DNA from: an uncultured Terriglobus sp.
Lineage (GTDB): Bacteria; Acidobacteriota; Terriglobia; Terriglobales; Acidobacteriaceae
Length of the DNA stretch: 14,204 nt
NCBI GenBank assembly: GCA_937871605.1
Contig: CALMRM010000178.1
Coordinates: forward strand, 1-14,204
Reading direction: 5' to 3'
Every line of letters begins with the position of its first letter. Within the stretch, counting starts at the first letter, position 1. Shown piece after piece: positions 7,999-14,204 of this stretch. The notes beneath the pieces are model-generated. The model was not told the DNA's origin, ran no database searches, and saw only the letters and a program-made list of their open reading frames with translations. A program made the position numbers and the translations under genes.

Positions 7999-9025
7999 AT
8001 GAGGCACTGCTGAAGACGCCGCATCGCCGCTGGAACCCGCTGCGCGGCGAGTGGGTGCTGGTATCGCCCCAGCGCACGCAGCGCCCCTGGCAGGGGCAGA
8101 CCGAGGACGCCGCTGGTCCCACAACGCTGCAGTACGACCCCTCCTGCTACCTATGCCCCGGCAACCCGCGCGCGGGCGGCGAGCGCAACCCGCAGTACAC
8201 CGGCACCTTCGTGTTCACCAACGACTACGCCGCACTGAAGCCGGACGTGGAGGCCATCGCAGAGGACACGAGCGGCACCGGTCTGCTGCGCGCGGAGACG
8301 GAGCGGGGCACCTGCCGGGTGCTCTGCTTCAGCCCTCGGCACGACCTGACGCTGGCCACCATGGACCCCGCAGACATTCGCCCGGTGGTGGACCTGTGGG
8401 CTGCGCAGGAAGAGGAACTAGCCGCCTGGCCCGAGGTCGGCTACGTGCAAATCTTCGAGAACCGCGGCGCCATGATGGGTGCCAGCAACCCACACCCGCA
8501 CTGCCAAGTTTGGGCCACGGAGCACATCCCGGACGAGCCCGCCGCCGAACTGGAGACGCAGACCGCCTATCACCAACAGCACGGCGAACCCATGCTGCAG
8601 GCGTACCTCCGCAACGAACTTGCGGCATGCGAACGCGTCGTCGCGGAGAACGGCAGTTGGGTTGCCGTGGTGCCCTTCTGGGCGGTGTGGCCGTACGAAG
8701 TGCTGCTGCTGCCACGCGAGCACGTCACCCGCATGGCCGCGCTGAATGACACGCAACGCGCCGACCTGGCCAACATGCTGCACCGCGTCACCGCCGGTAC
8801 AACCGCGTCTTCAACACGCCGTTCCCGTACAGCATGGGCTTCCATCCCGCGCCTGCCGACGGAGCAGACCACCCGGAGTGGCAGCTGCACGCGCACTTCT
8901 ACCCGCCGCTGCTGCGCTCGGCCACGGTGCGCAAGTTTATGGTGGGCTTTGAGATGCTCGGATCGCCGCAGCGCGACATCACGCCGGAGAGTGCGGCTGC
9001 CACGCTGCGCGGTGTGATGCAGTAA
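7995..9025 (+). pseudogene. galT: Galactose-1-phosphate uridylyltransferase, frameshifted
   Basis: GalT exchanges UMP between UDP-glucose and galactose-1-phosphate. The first frame (7995 to about 8795) carries the zinc pair C51-x2-C54 (CYLCPGN) and the active site NPHPHCQVW (165-173), with H169 as the UMP-accepting nucleophile and H167 a zinc ligand; the Cys after HPH matches the human GALT motif. After DLANMLHRVTA the frame turns to Ser/Arg/Thr-rich nonsense ending at 9017. The family sequence resumes in the -1-shifted frame from 8795 (RYNRVFNTPFPYSMGFHPAP, later HAHFYPPLLRSATVRKFMVG) and ends at 9025. Removing the shift gives 343 residues, close to E. coli's 348. The missing base falls about 8790-8798. 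As read, the product lacks the C-terminal His ligands and should be inactive. The start ATG overlaps the galK stop and has GGAGG at 7986-7990. A sequencing or assembly error is an equal possibility. Confidence 0.9.
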
Positions 9026-9073
9026 GTGTCTCGCTTCCTGAAGGCGTTCTACACTACGGGCCACTTCGCTTGT

Positions 9074-9194
9074 TGTCATCCTGAGCGGAGCACGCAGTGC
9101 GGAGTCGAAGGACCTGTTTTCCTTTCGGAACAGTAGCGCTGCCTCTGGCAAACAGCAGGTCCCTCCACTCCGCTGCGCTCCGGTCGGGATGACA
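9074..9194. repeat. Palindromic intergenic repeat (TGTCATCC...GGATGACA), copy 1
   Basis: A 121-bp element in the galT-manA gap bounded by TGTCATCC (9074-9081) and its complement GGATGACA (9187-9194). The left arm continues CTGAGCGGAGC...GGAGTCGAAGGACCTG and the right arm mirrors it imperfectly as CAGGTCCCTCCACTCCGCTGCGCTCC, so the whole unit can fold into a long hairpin. It is related to the element at 12614-12744. I recall such GTCATCCTGAGCG repeats as common in Acidobacteriota genomes; no transposase is encoded. It may separate galKT from manA transcriptionally. Confidence 0.8.
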
Positions 9195-9260
9195 AGGAAG
9201 TTGCTGCGACTCAGCTAGCAAGACAGAATGTGAGAAGCACAGTAGTGGACAATAGAGTCG

Positions 9261-10214
9261 ATGCCAGCCCTGAGCCCGTTCCGCCTGCAACCCACCTTCT
9301 CCGCGCGCACCTGGGGTCGCCCTGACCTGTCACCGTGGTACCCCAAGTCGGTCCTGCCGCAGGCAGATGAGCCTATCGGCGAGGCATGGCTCACCGGGCC
9401 GGACAGCACCGTGGCTGAGGGCCCGCACGCGGGCGAGACGCTGGCCGCGCTGGCGAAAGCCGAGAGCGAAGCCCTGCTGGGTACTGCCGCCTCAGGCAAG
9501 CGTGGCGAGGCGGAGTTCCCGCTGCTCGTCAAGCTCTTATTTCCCAATGACAAGCTCTCCGTGCAGGTGCACCCCAGCGACGCCGAGGCGCAGGCGCTGG
9601 GTGAGGGCCGCGGCAAAACCGAGTGCTGGTACGTGTTGGAGGCGGAGCCCGGTGCAACCGTCGCGTGCGGCCTCTTGCCCGGCATCACGGTAGACCACCT
9701 GAAGGCCAGCATTGCCGACGGCAGCATGGAGCGCCTGCTAAATCACCTGCCCGTGACATCGGGTGATTTGGTGTTTGTGGACGCGGGAACAGTCCACGCC
9801 ATTGGGCCAGGCGTCACCATCCTCGAGGTGCAGCAGACCTCCGACATCACCTACCGCCTGTTCGGCTACGGCCGCCCGCGCGAGCTCCATCTGGAGCGCG
9901 GCCTGGCCGTGAGCAAGGCAGAGACACGTGCGGGCAAGGTCGCGGCAGAGAACATTCCACACGGGAAGCGCCTCATCCGCGAACAGTACTTTACCGTCGA
10001 GAGCTTTTCCCTGCAGGCTGGCGAGACGCTGACGCTTGACGATGCCGCTGGCAAACCGCAATGCTTCGTGGCCCTGCGTGGTGACGCAGAGGTCACCGTG
10101 GACAATGTGACGACAAAGCTGCCGGCCAGCAGCGCCGTCGTCGTGTCCGCCGCGGCAGGTACCGTGACCCTCTCAGCGATGAGCACTGTGGAAGTGGTGC
10201 GTGCCACGCCGTAG
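9261..10214 (+). CDS. manA: Mannose-6-phosphate isomerase, class I (short form)
   Basis: A 317-residue cupin-fold zinc enzyme that interconverts mannose-6-phosphate and fructose-6-phosphate, feeding mannose into glycolysis or, in reverse, supplying GDP-mannose for polysaccharides. Zinc ligands are visible: Q102 and H104 in QVHPSD, E121 in GKTECWYVL, and H179 in GTVHAIG. The N-terminus (FSARTWGRPDL...PIGEAWLTG) also matches the short bacterial class I type (about 310-320 residues) rather than the ~390-residue E. coli form. A C-terminal cupin-like half (GETLTLDDAAG...) follows. ATG 9261 is at the natural start of homology; the upstream Shine-Dalgarno is weak. It lies 235 bp behind galT on the same strand with a palindromic repeat between, so it could share the galactose transcript or have its own promoter. 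Confidence 0.92.
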   Translation: MPALSPFRLQPTFSARTWGRPDLSPWYPKSVLPQADEPIGEAWLTGPDSTVAEGPHAGETLAALAKAESEALLGTAASGKRGEAEFPLLVKLLFPNDKLSVQVHPSDAEAQALGEGRGKTECWYVLEAEPGATVACGLLPGITVDHLKASIADGSMERLLNHLPVTSGDLVFVDAGTVHAIGPGVTILEVQQTSDITYRLFGYGRPRELHLERGLAVSKAETRAGKVAAENIPHGKRLIREQYFTVESFSLQAGETLTLDDAAGKPQCFVALRGDAEVTVDNVTTKLPASSAVVVSAAAGTVTLSAMSTVEVVRATP

Positions 10215-10345
10215 CTCCCGCCTGGCGCAGGGTGCCGGTACACGCGAAGACAGCTCCCGTGCGATGGTCAACGATGTTTGTCTCTGTGACATTGGCTCTG
10301 GCTTGCCGAACTGAGCTGTCAGTGAAGCCAACGCGCACTGCCCAT

Positions 10346-10427
10346 TCGCGCTGAAGGCGCGAGTTGTAACAGCCTGGGGCAACGCCCCAGGTAGCTGAGC
10401 ACGCACCAGTGCGGGCTGAAGGCCCGC
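10346..10427. repeat. Three-hairpin intergenic repeat
   Basis: Three perfect stem-loops lie in 82 bp. Stem 1 is TCGCGC/GCGCGA (10346-10351, 10357-10362) with loop TGAAG. Stem 2 is CCTGGGGC/GCCCCAGG (10373-10380, 10384-10391) with loop AAC. Stem 3 is GCGGGC/GCCCGC (10411-10416, 10422-10427) with the same TGAAG loop. Identical loops in stems 1 and 3 point to a dispersed repeat family rather than chance, and I recall similar CCTGGGGC...GGGCTGAAGGCCC blocks in acidobacterial intergenic DNA. None is followed by a T-tract. Confidence 0.7.
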
Positions 10428-10549
10428 GTTATGCGTATCCCTGTTATGCGCTGAAAGAAAGATGGTACGTCCCCAAACTCAACTGCGGCACAGATGTGCA
10501 CTCGCGCCAATCCCGCGTGGACGTGCACGGTGCTACGCATCCAAGTATC

Positions 10550-10556
10550 AAGGGAG
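10550..10556 (+). promoter_or_regulatory. Ribosome binding site fixing the SnoaL-like start
   Basis: AAGGGAG lies 6 nt before ATG 10563. It favours this start over the longer frame opening at 10494, whose extra 23 residues do not fit the family. Confidence 0.65.
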
Positions 10557-10562
10557 CACGAC

Positions 10563-11036
10563 ATGAGCAAGGAAGCAAACATCGCAACGCAGAAGAAGAT
10601 GGGCGAAATCATCAACAGCTACCAGTTTGACCGGCTGAATGAAGTGATGGCCTCCAACGTGAAGGACCATGACCCGGCGGACGACCAGGGCTCTGGCCCC
10701 GAAGGCTTTGCTGGCTGGTTCACGCAGTTCCACTCTGCCTTTCCTGACTTCAAGATCGCCGTCGAGCACATGCTGGCGGACGACGACAACGTCGGCTTTG
10801 CGTACACCATCACCGGCACGCATGAAGGCCCGTTCAACGGCTTTGCGGCGACCGGCAAAAAGATCAAGGTGCGCGGCATGCAGATTTCGAAGTTCAACTC
10901 CGACGCAAAGATCGTGGAACGCTGGGGTGCCTCGCACGAGGTCGGCATCCTGCAGCAGATTGGCGCCATGACGCCGCCCAAGCACCTGGACGAGCCGGCA
11001 ATCTTTTCCGCTCCGGCATCCTCGGGCCAAATCTAA
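10563..11036 (+). CDS. SnoaL-like / ester cyclase family protein
   Basis: A 157-residue protein of the NTF2-like superfamily, SnoaL-like polyketide cyclase/ester cyclase group. The family pattern is clear: an N-terminal helix (IINSYQFDRLNEVMA), NVKDHDP with the conserved His-Asp pair, FHSAFPDFKIAVEHMLAD, then GTHEGPFNGFAATGKKI, and finally a KIVERWGASHEVGILQQIG tail. Members form an alpha+beta cone with a hydrophobic pocket; some are true cyclases or hydrolases, but most bacterial stand-alone copies have no known substrate, so I assign no reaction. No polyketide genes are nearby. ATG 10563 has AAGGGAG 6 nt upstream. The ~20-residue C-terminal extension (PPKHLDEPAIF...) is longer than in minimal members. 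A strong terminator follows 13 bp after the stop, so it ends its transcript. Confidence 0.82.
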   Translation: MSKEANIATQKKMGEIINSYQFDRLNEVMASNVKDHDPADDQGSGPEGFAGWFTQFHSAFPDFKIAVEHMLADDDNVGFAYTITGTHEGPFNGFAATGKKIKVRGMQISKFNSDAKIVERWGASHEVGILQQIGAMTPPKHLDEPAIFSAPASSGQI

Positions 11037-11049
11037 ATTCGGAACATAC

Positions 11050-11087
11050 AAGCCCCGCGCGGCATGTGTGCGCGGGGCTTTGCTGTT
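11050..11087. terminator. Strong terminator between convergent genes
   Basis: AAGCCCCGCGC (11050-11060) pairs perfectly with GCGCGGGGCTT (11070-11080), an 11-bp GC-rich stem with a 9-nt loop. It is followed on the plus strand by TTGCTGTTTGTTT, a broken T-tract. It lies 13 bp after the SnoaL-like stop and ends just before the dnaB stop, so it should end the plus-strand transcript and may also serve dnaB from the other side, where the T-tract is poorer. Confidence 0.85.
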
Positions 11088-11090
11088 TGT

Positions 11091-12476
11091 TTAGTAGTCG
11101 CCGCCAGTACCCTGCGGTGCAAGATTCTCAAAGCGCGTGTAGTCGGATAAGTACGCTAACTTAATCGATCCCGTGGGCCCGTTGCGCTGCTTGGCGATGA
11201 TAATTTCCGCCTGCCCCTTGATGTCCTCGTTCTCGCGGTCGTAGTACTCCTCGCGGTGAATGAAGCAGACCACATCGGCATCCTGCTCGATGGAGCCGGA
11301 TTCGCGCAGATCGCTGAGCAGCGGCTTCTTATCGCCCTGCCGCTGCTCGCTGCCACGGCTTAGCTGCGACAGCGCGACGACCGGCACACCCATCTCTTTG
11401 GCCAGCGCCTTCAGCCCGCGCGAGATGGCCGAGACCTCCTGGTTGCGGTTCTCCGGCCTGCGTCCGCCGGGGCCCTGTGAGGCCATCGTCATGAGCTGCA
11501 GGTAATCGATCAGGATCAGGTCCAGCGCGCCCTCCTGCTGCTTCAGGCGGCGCACCTTTGCACGCATCTCGGTCAACGTGATGCCGGGCGTGTCGTCGAT
11601 AAACATCTTCGAGCCCATTAGCCGATCCAGCGCGTTGATGAGCTTTTGCTTGTCCTCACGCGGCAAAAAGCCGGTCTGGATTTTGCGGCTGTTCACCAGC
11701 GCCTCGCTTGCCAAGAGGCGGCGCAGCAAGGATTCCTTCGACATCTCCAGCGAGAACACCGCGACCACCTTGCCGTCGCGCACGCTGGCGTTCTGCGCAA
11801 TGTTGATGGCCCACGCCGTTTTGCCCATGGAGGGGCGCGCGGCGATGATCATCAGGTCGCTCTTCTGCAGGCCGCTGGTCATGCGGTCGAACTCGGTGTA
11901 GTGCGTCTCCAAGCCGGTGATTTCGCGGCCCTGCTCGTACAGCTGGTCGATGGAGCCGAAGCTTTCGCTGACAATCTGGCCGATGTCGGAAAAGCCGCGC
12001 TTGATGGCGTTCTCACTGATCTCCAGCAGGCGGCTCTCGACCGAGCCAAGCACGTCGAGCGAGCTTTCGCTCTGGTCGGCAGCGCGGTTCAGGCCCAGCT
12101 CGCACACCTGCATCAGCTGCCGCATGATGCTCTTGTCCTTCACGATCTGGACGTAGTTCTCGATGGCGAGGTGGCGCGGCAGGTCCTCATACAGAGAGGC
12201 AAGATAGCTGGGACTGCCGACTGCCTGCAGCTCTTTCCTGCGCTCCAGCACGTCCCTGAGCGTCGTCAAGTCAATGGCATGGCCCAGTTCTGATAGCTCC
12301 AGCATGGCGCTGTAGATGCGGCGGTGCGAATCGAGCGAGAAGTCATCCACCTGCAGCTTGGCGGTGGCGTCCACTACCGCAACCGGATCAGACATCATCG
12401 CGCCCAGGATGACGCGTTCCGTGTGGACGGATGCCGGCAGGCCGTCGCGTTCGACGATTTGGAGGAAAGTTGCCAT
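11091..12476 (-). CDS. dnaB: Replicative DNA helicase DnaB
   Basis: A 461-residue hexameric helicase that unwinds DNA 5'-3' at the replication fork and recruits primase. The N-terminal domain (HTERVILGAMMSDPVAV, ~18-34) and linker lead into the RecA-like motor. Walker A is ARPSMGKT (213-220, K219), Walker B is LILIDYLQLM, and after it come KEMGVPVVALSQLSR, the sensor-like DLRESGSIEQDADVV and the arginine-finger region FIHREEYYD. Length is close to E. coli's 471 and there is no intein. ATG 12476 gives a normal N-terminus although its Shine-Dalgarno is weak. The gene is transcribed alone; the leader contains the palindrome at 12486-12498. It converges with the SnoaL-like gene across a shared terminator. 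The helicase loader is not in the window. Confidence 0.96.
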   Translation of the reverse strand: MATFLQIVERDGLPASVHTERVILGAMMSDPVAVVDATAKLQVDDFSLDSHRRIYSAMLELSELGHAIDLTTLRDVLERRKELQAVGSPSYLASLYEDLPRHLAIENYVQIVKDKSIMRQLMQVCELGLNRAADQSESSLDVLGSVESRLLEISENAIKRGFSDIGQIVSESFGSIDQLYEQGREITGLETHYTEFDRMTSGLQKSDLMIIAARPSMGKTAWAINIAQNASVRDGKVVAVFSLEMSKESLLRRLLASEALVNSRKIQTGFLPREDKQKLINALDRLMGSKMFIDDTPGITLTEMRAKVRRLKQQEGALDLILIDYLQLMTMASQGPGGRRPENRNQEVSAISRGLKALAKEMGVPVVALSQLSRGSEQRQGDKKPLLSDLRESGSIEQDADVVCFIHREEYYDRENEDIKGQAEIIIAKQRNGPTGSIKLAYLSDYTRFENLAPQGTGGDY

Positions 12477-12485
12477 GGCTCAAGT

Positions 12486-12498
12486 GTAGAAGTTCTAC
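12486..12498. promoter_or_regulatory. Palindrome in the dnaB leader
   Basis: GTAGAA (12486-12491), a central G, then TTCTAC (12493-12498) form a perfect inverted repeat 10-22 bp upstream of the dnaB start codon. It could be an operator or a small mRNA hairpin around the ribosome binding region; a chance palindrome is not excluded. Confidence 0.35.
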
Positions 12499-12613
12499 GC
12501 CGGGCGCATAGGTACTATTGCTGCACGCCGGTTGTGGGTGCTGTGGATGGCTGTTGAGAACGAGGCAGGAATCGTGAGTGAAGCAGTAGCGGCACAGACT
12601 GACTCACAACGAG

Positions 12614-12744
12614 GTCATCCTGAGCGCAGCGAAGGATCTCGACGATGCCCACGACCCAACACAGGTGAAAGTTTCTTCGTAGAAGCTACCGGCTGCCTTG
12701 CCGGGACAAAGACCGCAGGGATTCTTCGCTTCGCTCAGAATGAC
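12614..12744. repeat. Palindromic intergenic repeat (GTCATCCTGAGCG type), copy 2
   Basis: A 131-bp element whose left arm starts GTCATCCTGAGCGCAGCGAA (12614 on) and whose right arm, ending GAATGAC at 12744, reads on the complement GTCATTCTGAGCGAAGCGAA. The arms match over some 25 bp with few differences, giving a long hairpin. The centre holds a smaller CCGG/CCGG stem. It shares its left-arm start with the copy at 9074-9194, but the interiors differ. It carries no gene. Confidence 0.82.
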
Positions 12745-12777
12745 GGGCCAGGTGACAACTAGCGGATAATCAGCAGC

Positions 12778-13077
12778 ATGAGCCAGAAAGACGCCCTCCG
12801 CATTCCCGCCGCAGCTATGAAAGACCCACGTTCCATGGAAATACTGCGCGTGTGGGTGGCCAGCGGCGAGCAGCACGTGGCGCTGTCGTTCGGCATGTGG
12901 GAAGACGCGTCCTCATGGGGTGTGCTGCTGGCCGACCTGGCCCGGCACATTGCCGAGGCGCACGCCCAGCAGGACGAGCAGGTGGACCCCGAGGACTTTC
13001 TCGAGAGCATTCGCAGCGGCATGGAAGCCGAACTCGACGGACCGGGTGAGGACGACATTGAAGGCACCGTGCAGTAG
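12778..13077 (+). CDS. DUF5076 domain-containing protein
   Basis: A 99-residue cytoplasmic protein matching my memory of DUF5076: an N-terminal ALRIPAAAMKDPRSMEILRVW stretch in which the invariant Arg-Val-Trp is followed by ASGEQHVALSFGMWEDASSW, then a helix GVLLADLARHIAEAH, and an acidic tail (DPEDFLESIRSGM... to the end). Function of the family is unknown; no catalytic motif, signal peptide or membrane segment is visible. The acidic C-terminus could mediate contacts. ATG 12778 has no strong Shine-Dalgarno. The stop is 3 bp from the convergent mnmG stop, with no terminator between, so antisense read-through is possible. Confidence 0.75.
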   Translation: MSQKDALRIPAAAMKDPRSMEILRVWVASGEQHVALSFGMWEDASSWGVLLADLARHIAEAHAQQDEQVDPEDFLESIRSGMEAELDGPGEDDIEGTVQ

Positions 13078-13080
13078 CCC

Positions 13081-14204
13081 TCAGGCCTGCGCCTGCTCGC
13101 GCGTGTGGACTTCCACTAGCACGTTGAGCAGCGTCATGGCGGCGGGCGTTACGCCGGGTATCCGGCTGGCCTGGCCAACGGTGTGCGGGCGCACGCGGTC
13201 GAGTTTCTCCTGCAGCTCTCGTGACAGGCCGCTGATGCCCCGGTAGCGGAAGGTGGGCGGGATGACGCGACCTTCCGCCTTCTTTAGCTTGGCGATGGAG
13301 CGGCGCTGCTGGTCGAGGTAGCCCGCGTATTTCAGTTCGGTTTCTACCGCGCGCAGTTCGTTGCGCAGACGTGCGGGGAGTGGCTCGGCGGCATACGCGG
13401 CGAGTTGTGCAGACTCCAGCAAACGTGGGCGCAGCACCGGTAGCAACGACTCAACGCGCAGTTCGGGACGTTTCAACAACTGTGAAAACATCTGTCCCTT
13501 TAACTCGCTTGCCGGTGTTTCGGATGCCTCCGCGAGTACGGTCATTTCAGCAACCGTCGAACTGTCCACGCGCACTGTCTCCAGCAGCACGGTCATGGCG
13601 GCCATGCGCGCCTGCCGCGCCTCGTACGCGGCCCAGGCTTCGTCATCGATCAGCCCCAGTGCGCGGCCGTATGGTGAGAGCCGGCGATCGGCGTTGTCGA
13701 TGCGCAGGTGCAGGCGGAACTCCGCGCGCGAGGTGAACATGCGGTAGGGCTCGTTGGTGCCCTTTGAGATCAGGTCGTCGATCAGGATGCCGGTGTAGCC
13801 TTCGCTGCGGTCGAGTGTGAAGGCGGGTTCGCCCTTGACGGCGAGCGCGGCGTTGATGCCCGCCATTAGGCCCTGGCACGCTGCCTCCTCGTAGCCGCTA
13901 GTGCCGTTGATCTGCCCCGCGAGAAACAGCCCGGCGATGCTCTTGACGCGCAGCGAGCGGTCGAGTTCCGTGGGGTCGATGCTGTCGTACTCGATGGCAT
14001 ACCCGGGCCGCAGCATGGTCGCATGCTCCAGGCCGGGGATGCTGTGAACCATGGCAAGCTGCACGTCCGCAGGCAGGCTGGTGCTCATGCCATTGACGTA
14101 GATTTCGTCGGTGTCGAGGCCTTCGGGCTCGAGAAATAGTTGGTGCTGCGCCTTGTCTGGAAAGCGCACGATCTTGTCTTCGATGGACGGGCAGTAGCGT
14201 GGTC
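13081..14204 (-). CDS. mnmG: tRNA uridine-5-carboxymethylaminomethyl modification enzyme MnmG (GidA), N-terminus outside the window
   Basis: The C-terminal 373 residues or so of MnmG, the FAD enzyme that with the GTPase MnmE installs (carboxymethyl)aminomethyl groups at U34 of certain tRNAs. The frame runs off the window edge at 14204 with PRYCPSIEDKIVRFPDK, a universal MnmG block, so no start is visible (the GTG at 14169 is internal). Next come EGLDTDEIYVNGMSTSLP, PGYAIEYD, the C-terminal FAD-binding segment LFLAGQINGTSGYEEAACQG, then GYTGILIDDL and TNEPYRMFTSRAEFRLHLR. The C-terminal helical domain ends with ASRIPGVTPAAMTLLNVLVE, which contacts MnmE and tRNA in homologues. The missing N-terminal half would hold the first FAD motif. 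It converges with the DUF5076 gene. No frame damage is seen. Confidence 0.95.
   Translation of the reverse strand, partial: PRYCPSIEDKIVRFPDKAQHQLFLEPEGLDTDEIYVNGMSTSLPADVQLAMVHSIPGLEHATMLRPGYAIEYDSIDPTELDRSLRVKSIAGLFLAGQINGTSGYEEAACQGLMAGINAALAVKGEPAFTLDRSEGYTGILIDDLISKGTNEPYRMFTSRAEFRLHLRIDNADRRLSPYGRALGLIDDEAWAAYEARQARMAAMTVLLETVRVDSSTVAEMTVLAEASETPASELKGQMFSQLLKRPELRVESLLPVLRPRLLESAQLAAYAAEPLPARLRNELRAVETELKYAGYLDQQRRSIAKLKKAEGRVIPPTFRYRGISGLSRELQEKLDRVRPHTVGQASRIPGVTPAAMTLLNVLVEVHTREQAQA

Larger units (their letters stand above)
10215..10562. other. Spacer between manA and the SnoaL-like gene
   Basis: 348 bp without a credible gene. The middle holds the three-hairpin repeat at 10346-10427. 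Upstream of it (10215-10345) I see no clear terminator for manA, and downstream (10428-10549) no convincing -35/-10 pair. Short frames here are repeat-derived or start inside manA on the opposite strand. Confidence 0.55.
12477..12777. other. Divergent spacer between dnaB and the DUF5076 gene
   Basis: About 300 bp that should contain the dnaB promoter (minus) and the DUF5076 promoter (plus). It holds a 13-bp palindrome near the dnaB start and a 131-bp palindromic repeat (12614-12744). I see no clear sigma-70 promoter on either strand. Confidence 0.5.

Noticed and set aside
8780..8805. Programmed -1 frameshift in galT
   Set aside because: No X-XXY-YYZ slippery heptamer and no obvious downstream stimulator; a deletion or sequence error is simpler.
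9054..9290. Short frame reading CHPDRSAAEWRDLL on the minus strand
   Set aside because: Translation of the palindromic repeat, a well-known type of spurious protein.
10409..10630. Short plus-strand frame running out of the three-hairpin repeat
   Set aside because: Starts within the repeat and overlaps the SnoaL-like gene in another frame; no family similarity.
11646..12293. Plus-strand frame (215 residues) opposite dnaB
   Set aside because: Shadow of dnaB, no domain.
12538..12550. DnaA-box-like TGTGGATGG upstream of dnaB
   Set aside because: Two mismatches to the TGTGGATAA core and no cluster of further boxes or AT-rich stretch, so no origin is supported.
12532..12762. Short frame reading HPERSEGSR...LRFAQNDG
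   Set aside because: Translation of the second palindromic repeat, not a gene.

Overview
The window looks like a chromosomal segment of a high-GC Acidobacteriota genome, probably Terriglobales/Acidobacteriaceae (Terriglobus or Granulicella-like). The reasons are the gene families (DUF5076 beside dnaB and mnmG, a short class I ManA, an SthA-type transhydrogenase) and two families of intergenic repeats, GTCATCCTGAGCG...-type palindromes and CCTGGGGC/GCCCCAGG plus GCGGGC/GCCCGC hairpins, that I recall as frequent in that group. The taxonomic call is inference from memory, not a database match.

Layout: (1) 1-91, the C-terminal end of a RidA-like protein, then about 560 bp without a credible gene but with a purine-rich degenerate repeat. 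(2) 652-2064, sthA, convergent with a 575-residue multi-pass membrane protein with a GT-C-like first loop (2109-3836, minus). (3) 3975-4937, a CDF-type Zn/Co/Cd exporter with His-rich tails. It abuts a minus-strand DUF433/DUF5615 antitoxin-toxin pair (5500-4941) lying just behind a secreted GH27 alpha-galactosidase (6732-5533). (4) Divergent from the galactosidase are galK (TTG start, 6853-7998) and galT (7995-9025), overlapping by ATGA; galT carries an apparent one-base deletion near 8790-8798. A palindromic repeat separates them from manA (9261-10214). (5) A repeat-bearing spacer with three tight hairpins, then a SnoaL-like/ester-cyclase family protein (10563-11036) and a strong terminator. 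(6) dnaB (12476-11091, minus), a second palindromic repeat, a DUF5076 protein (12778-13077), and the C-terminal part of mnmG (13081 to the window edge, minus).

Functional reading: positions 5533-10214 form a galactose/mannose locus. An exported alpha-galactosidase releases galactose, GalK and GalT feed it into the Leloir pathway, and ManA links mannose-6-P and fructose-6-P. That combination would fit galactosylated mannans or raffinose-type sugars. The frameshift in galT raises the question whether the route is intact in this strain or whether the base is a sequencing or assembly error. The rest is housekeeping (redox balance, replication, tRNA modification) with a small mobile-looking toxin-antitoxin insertion. 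I see no CRISPR array, tRNA, rRNA, integrase or insertion sequence. No clearly unprecedented multi-gene system is visible; the most checkable oddities are the galT frameshift, the TA pair behind the galactosidase, and the repeat families.
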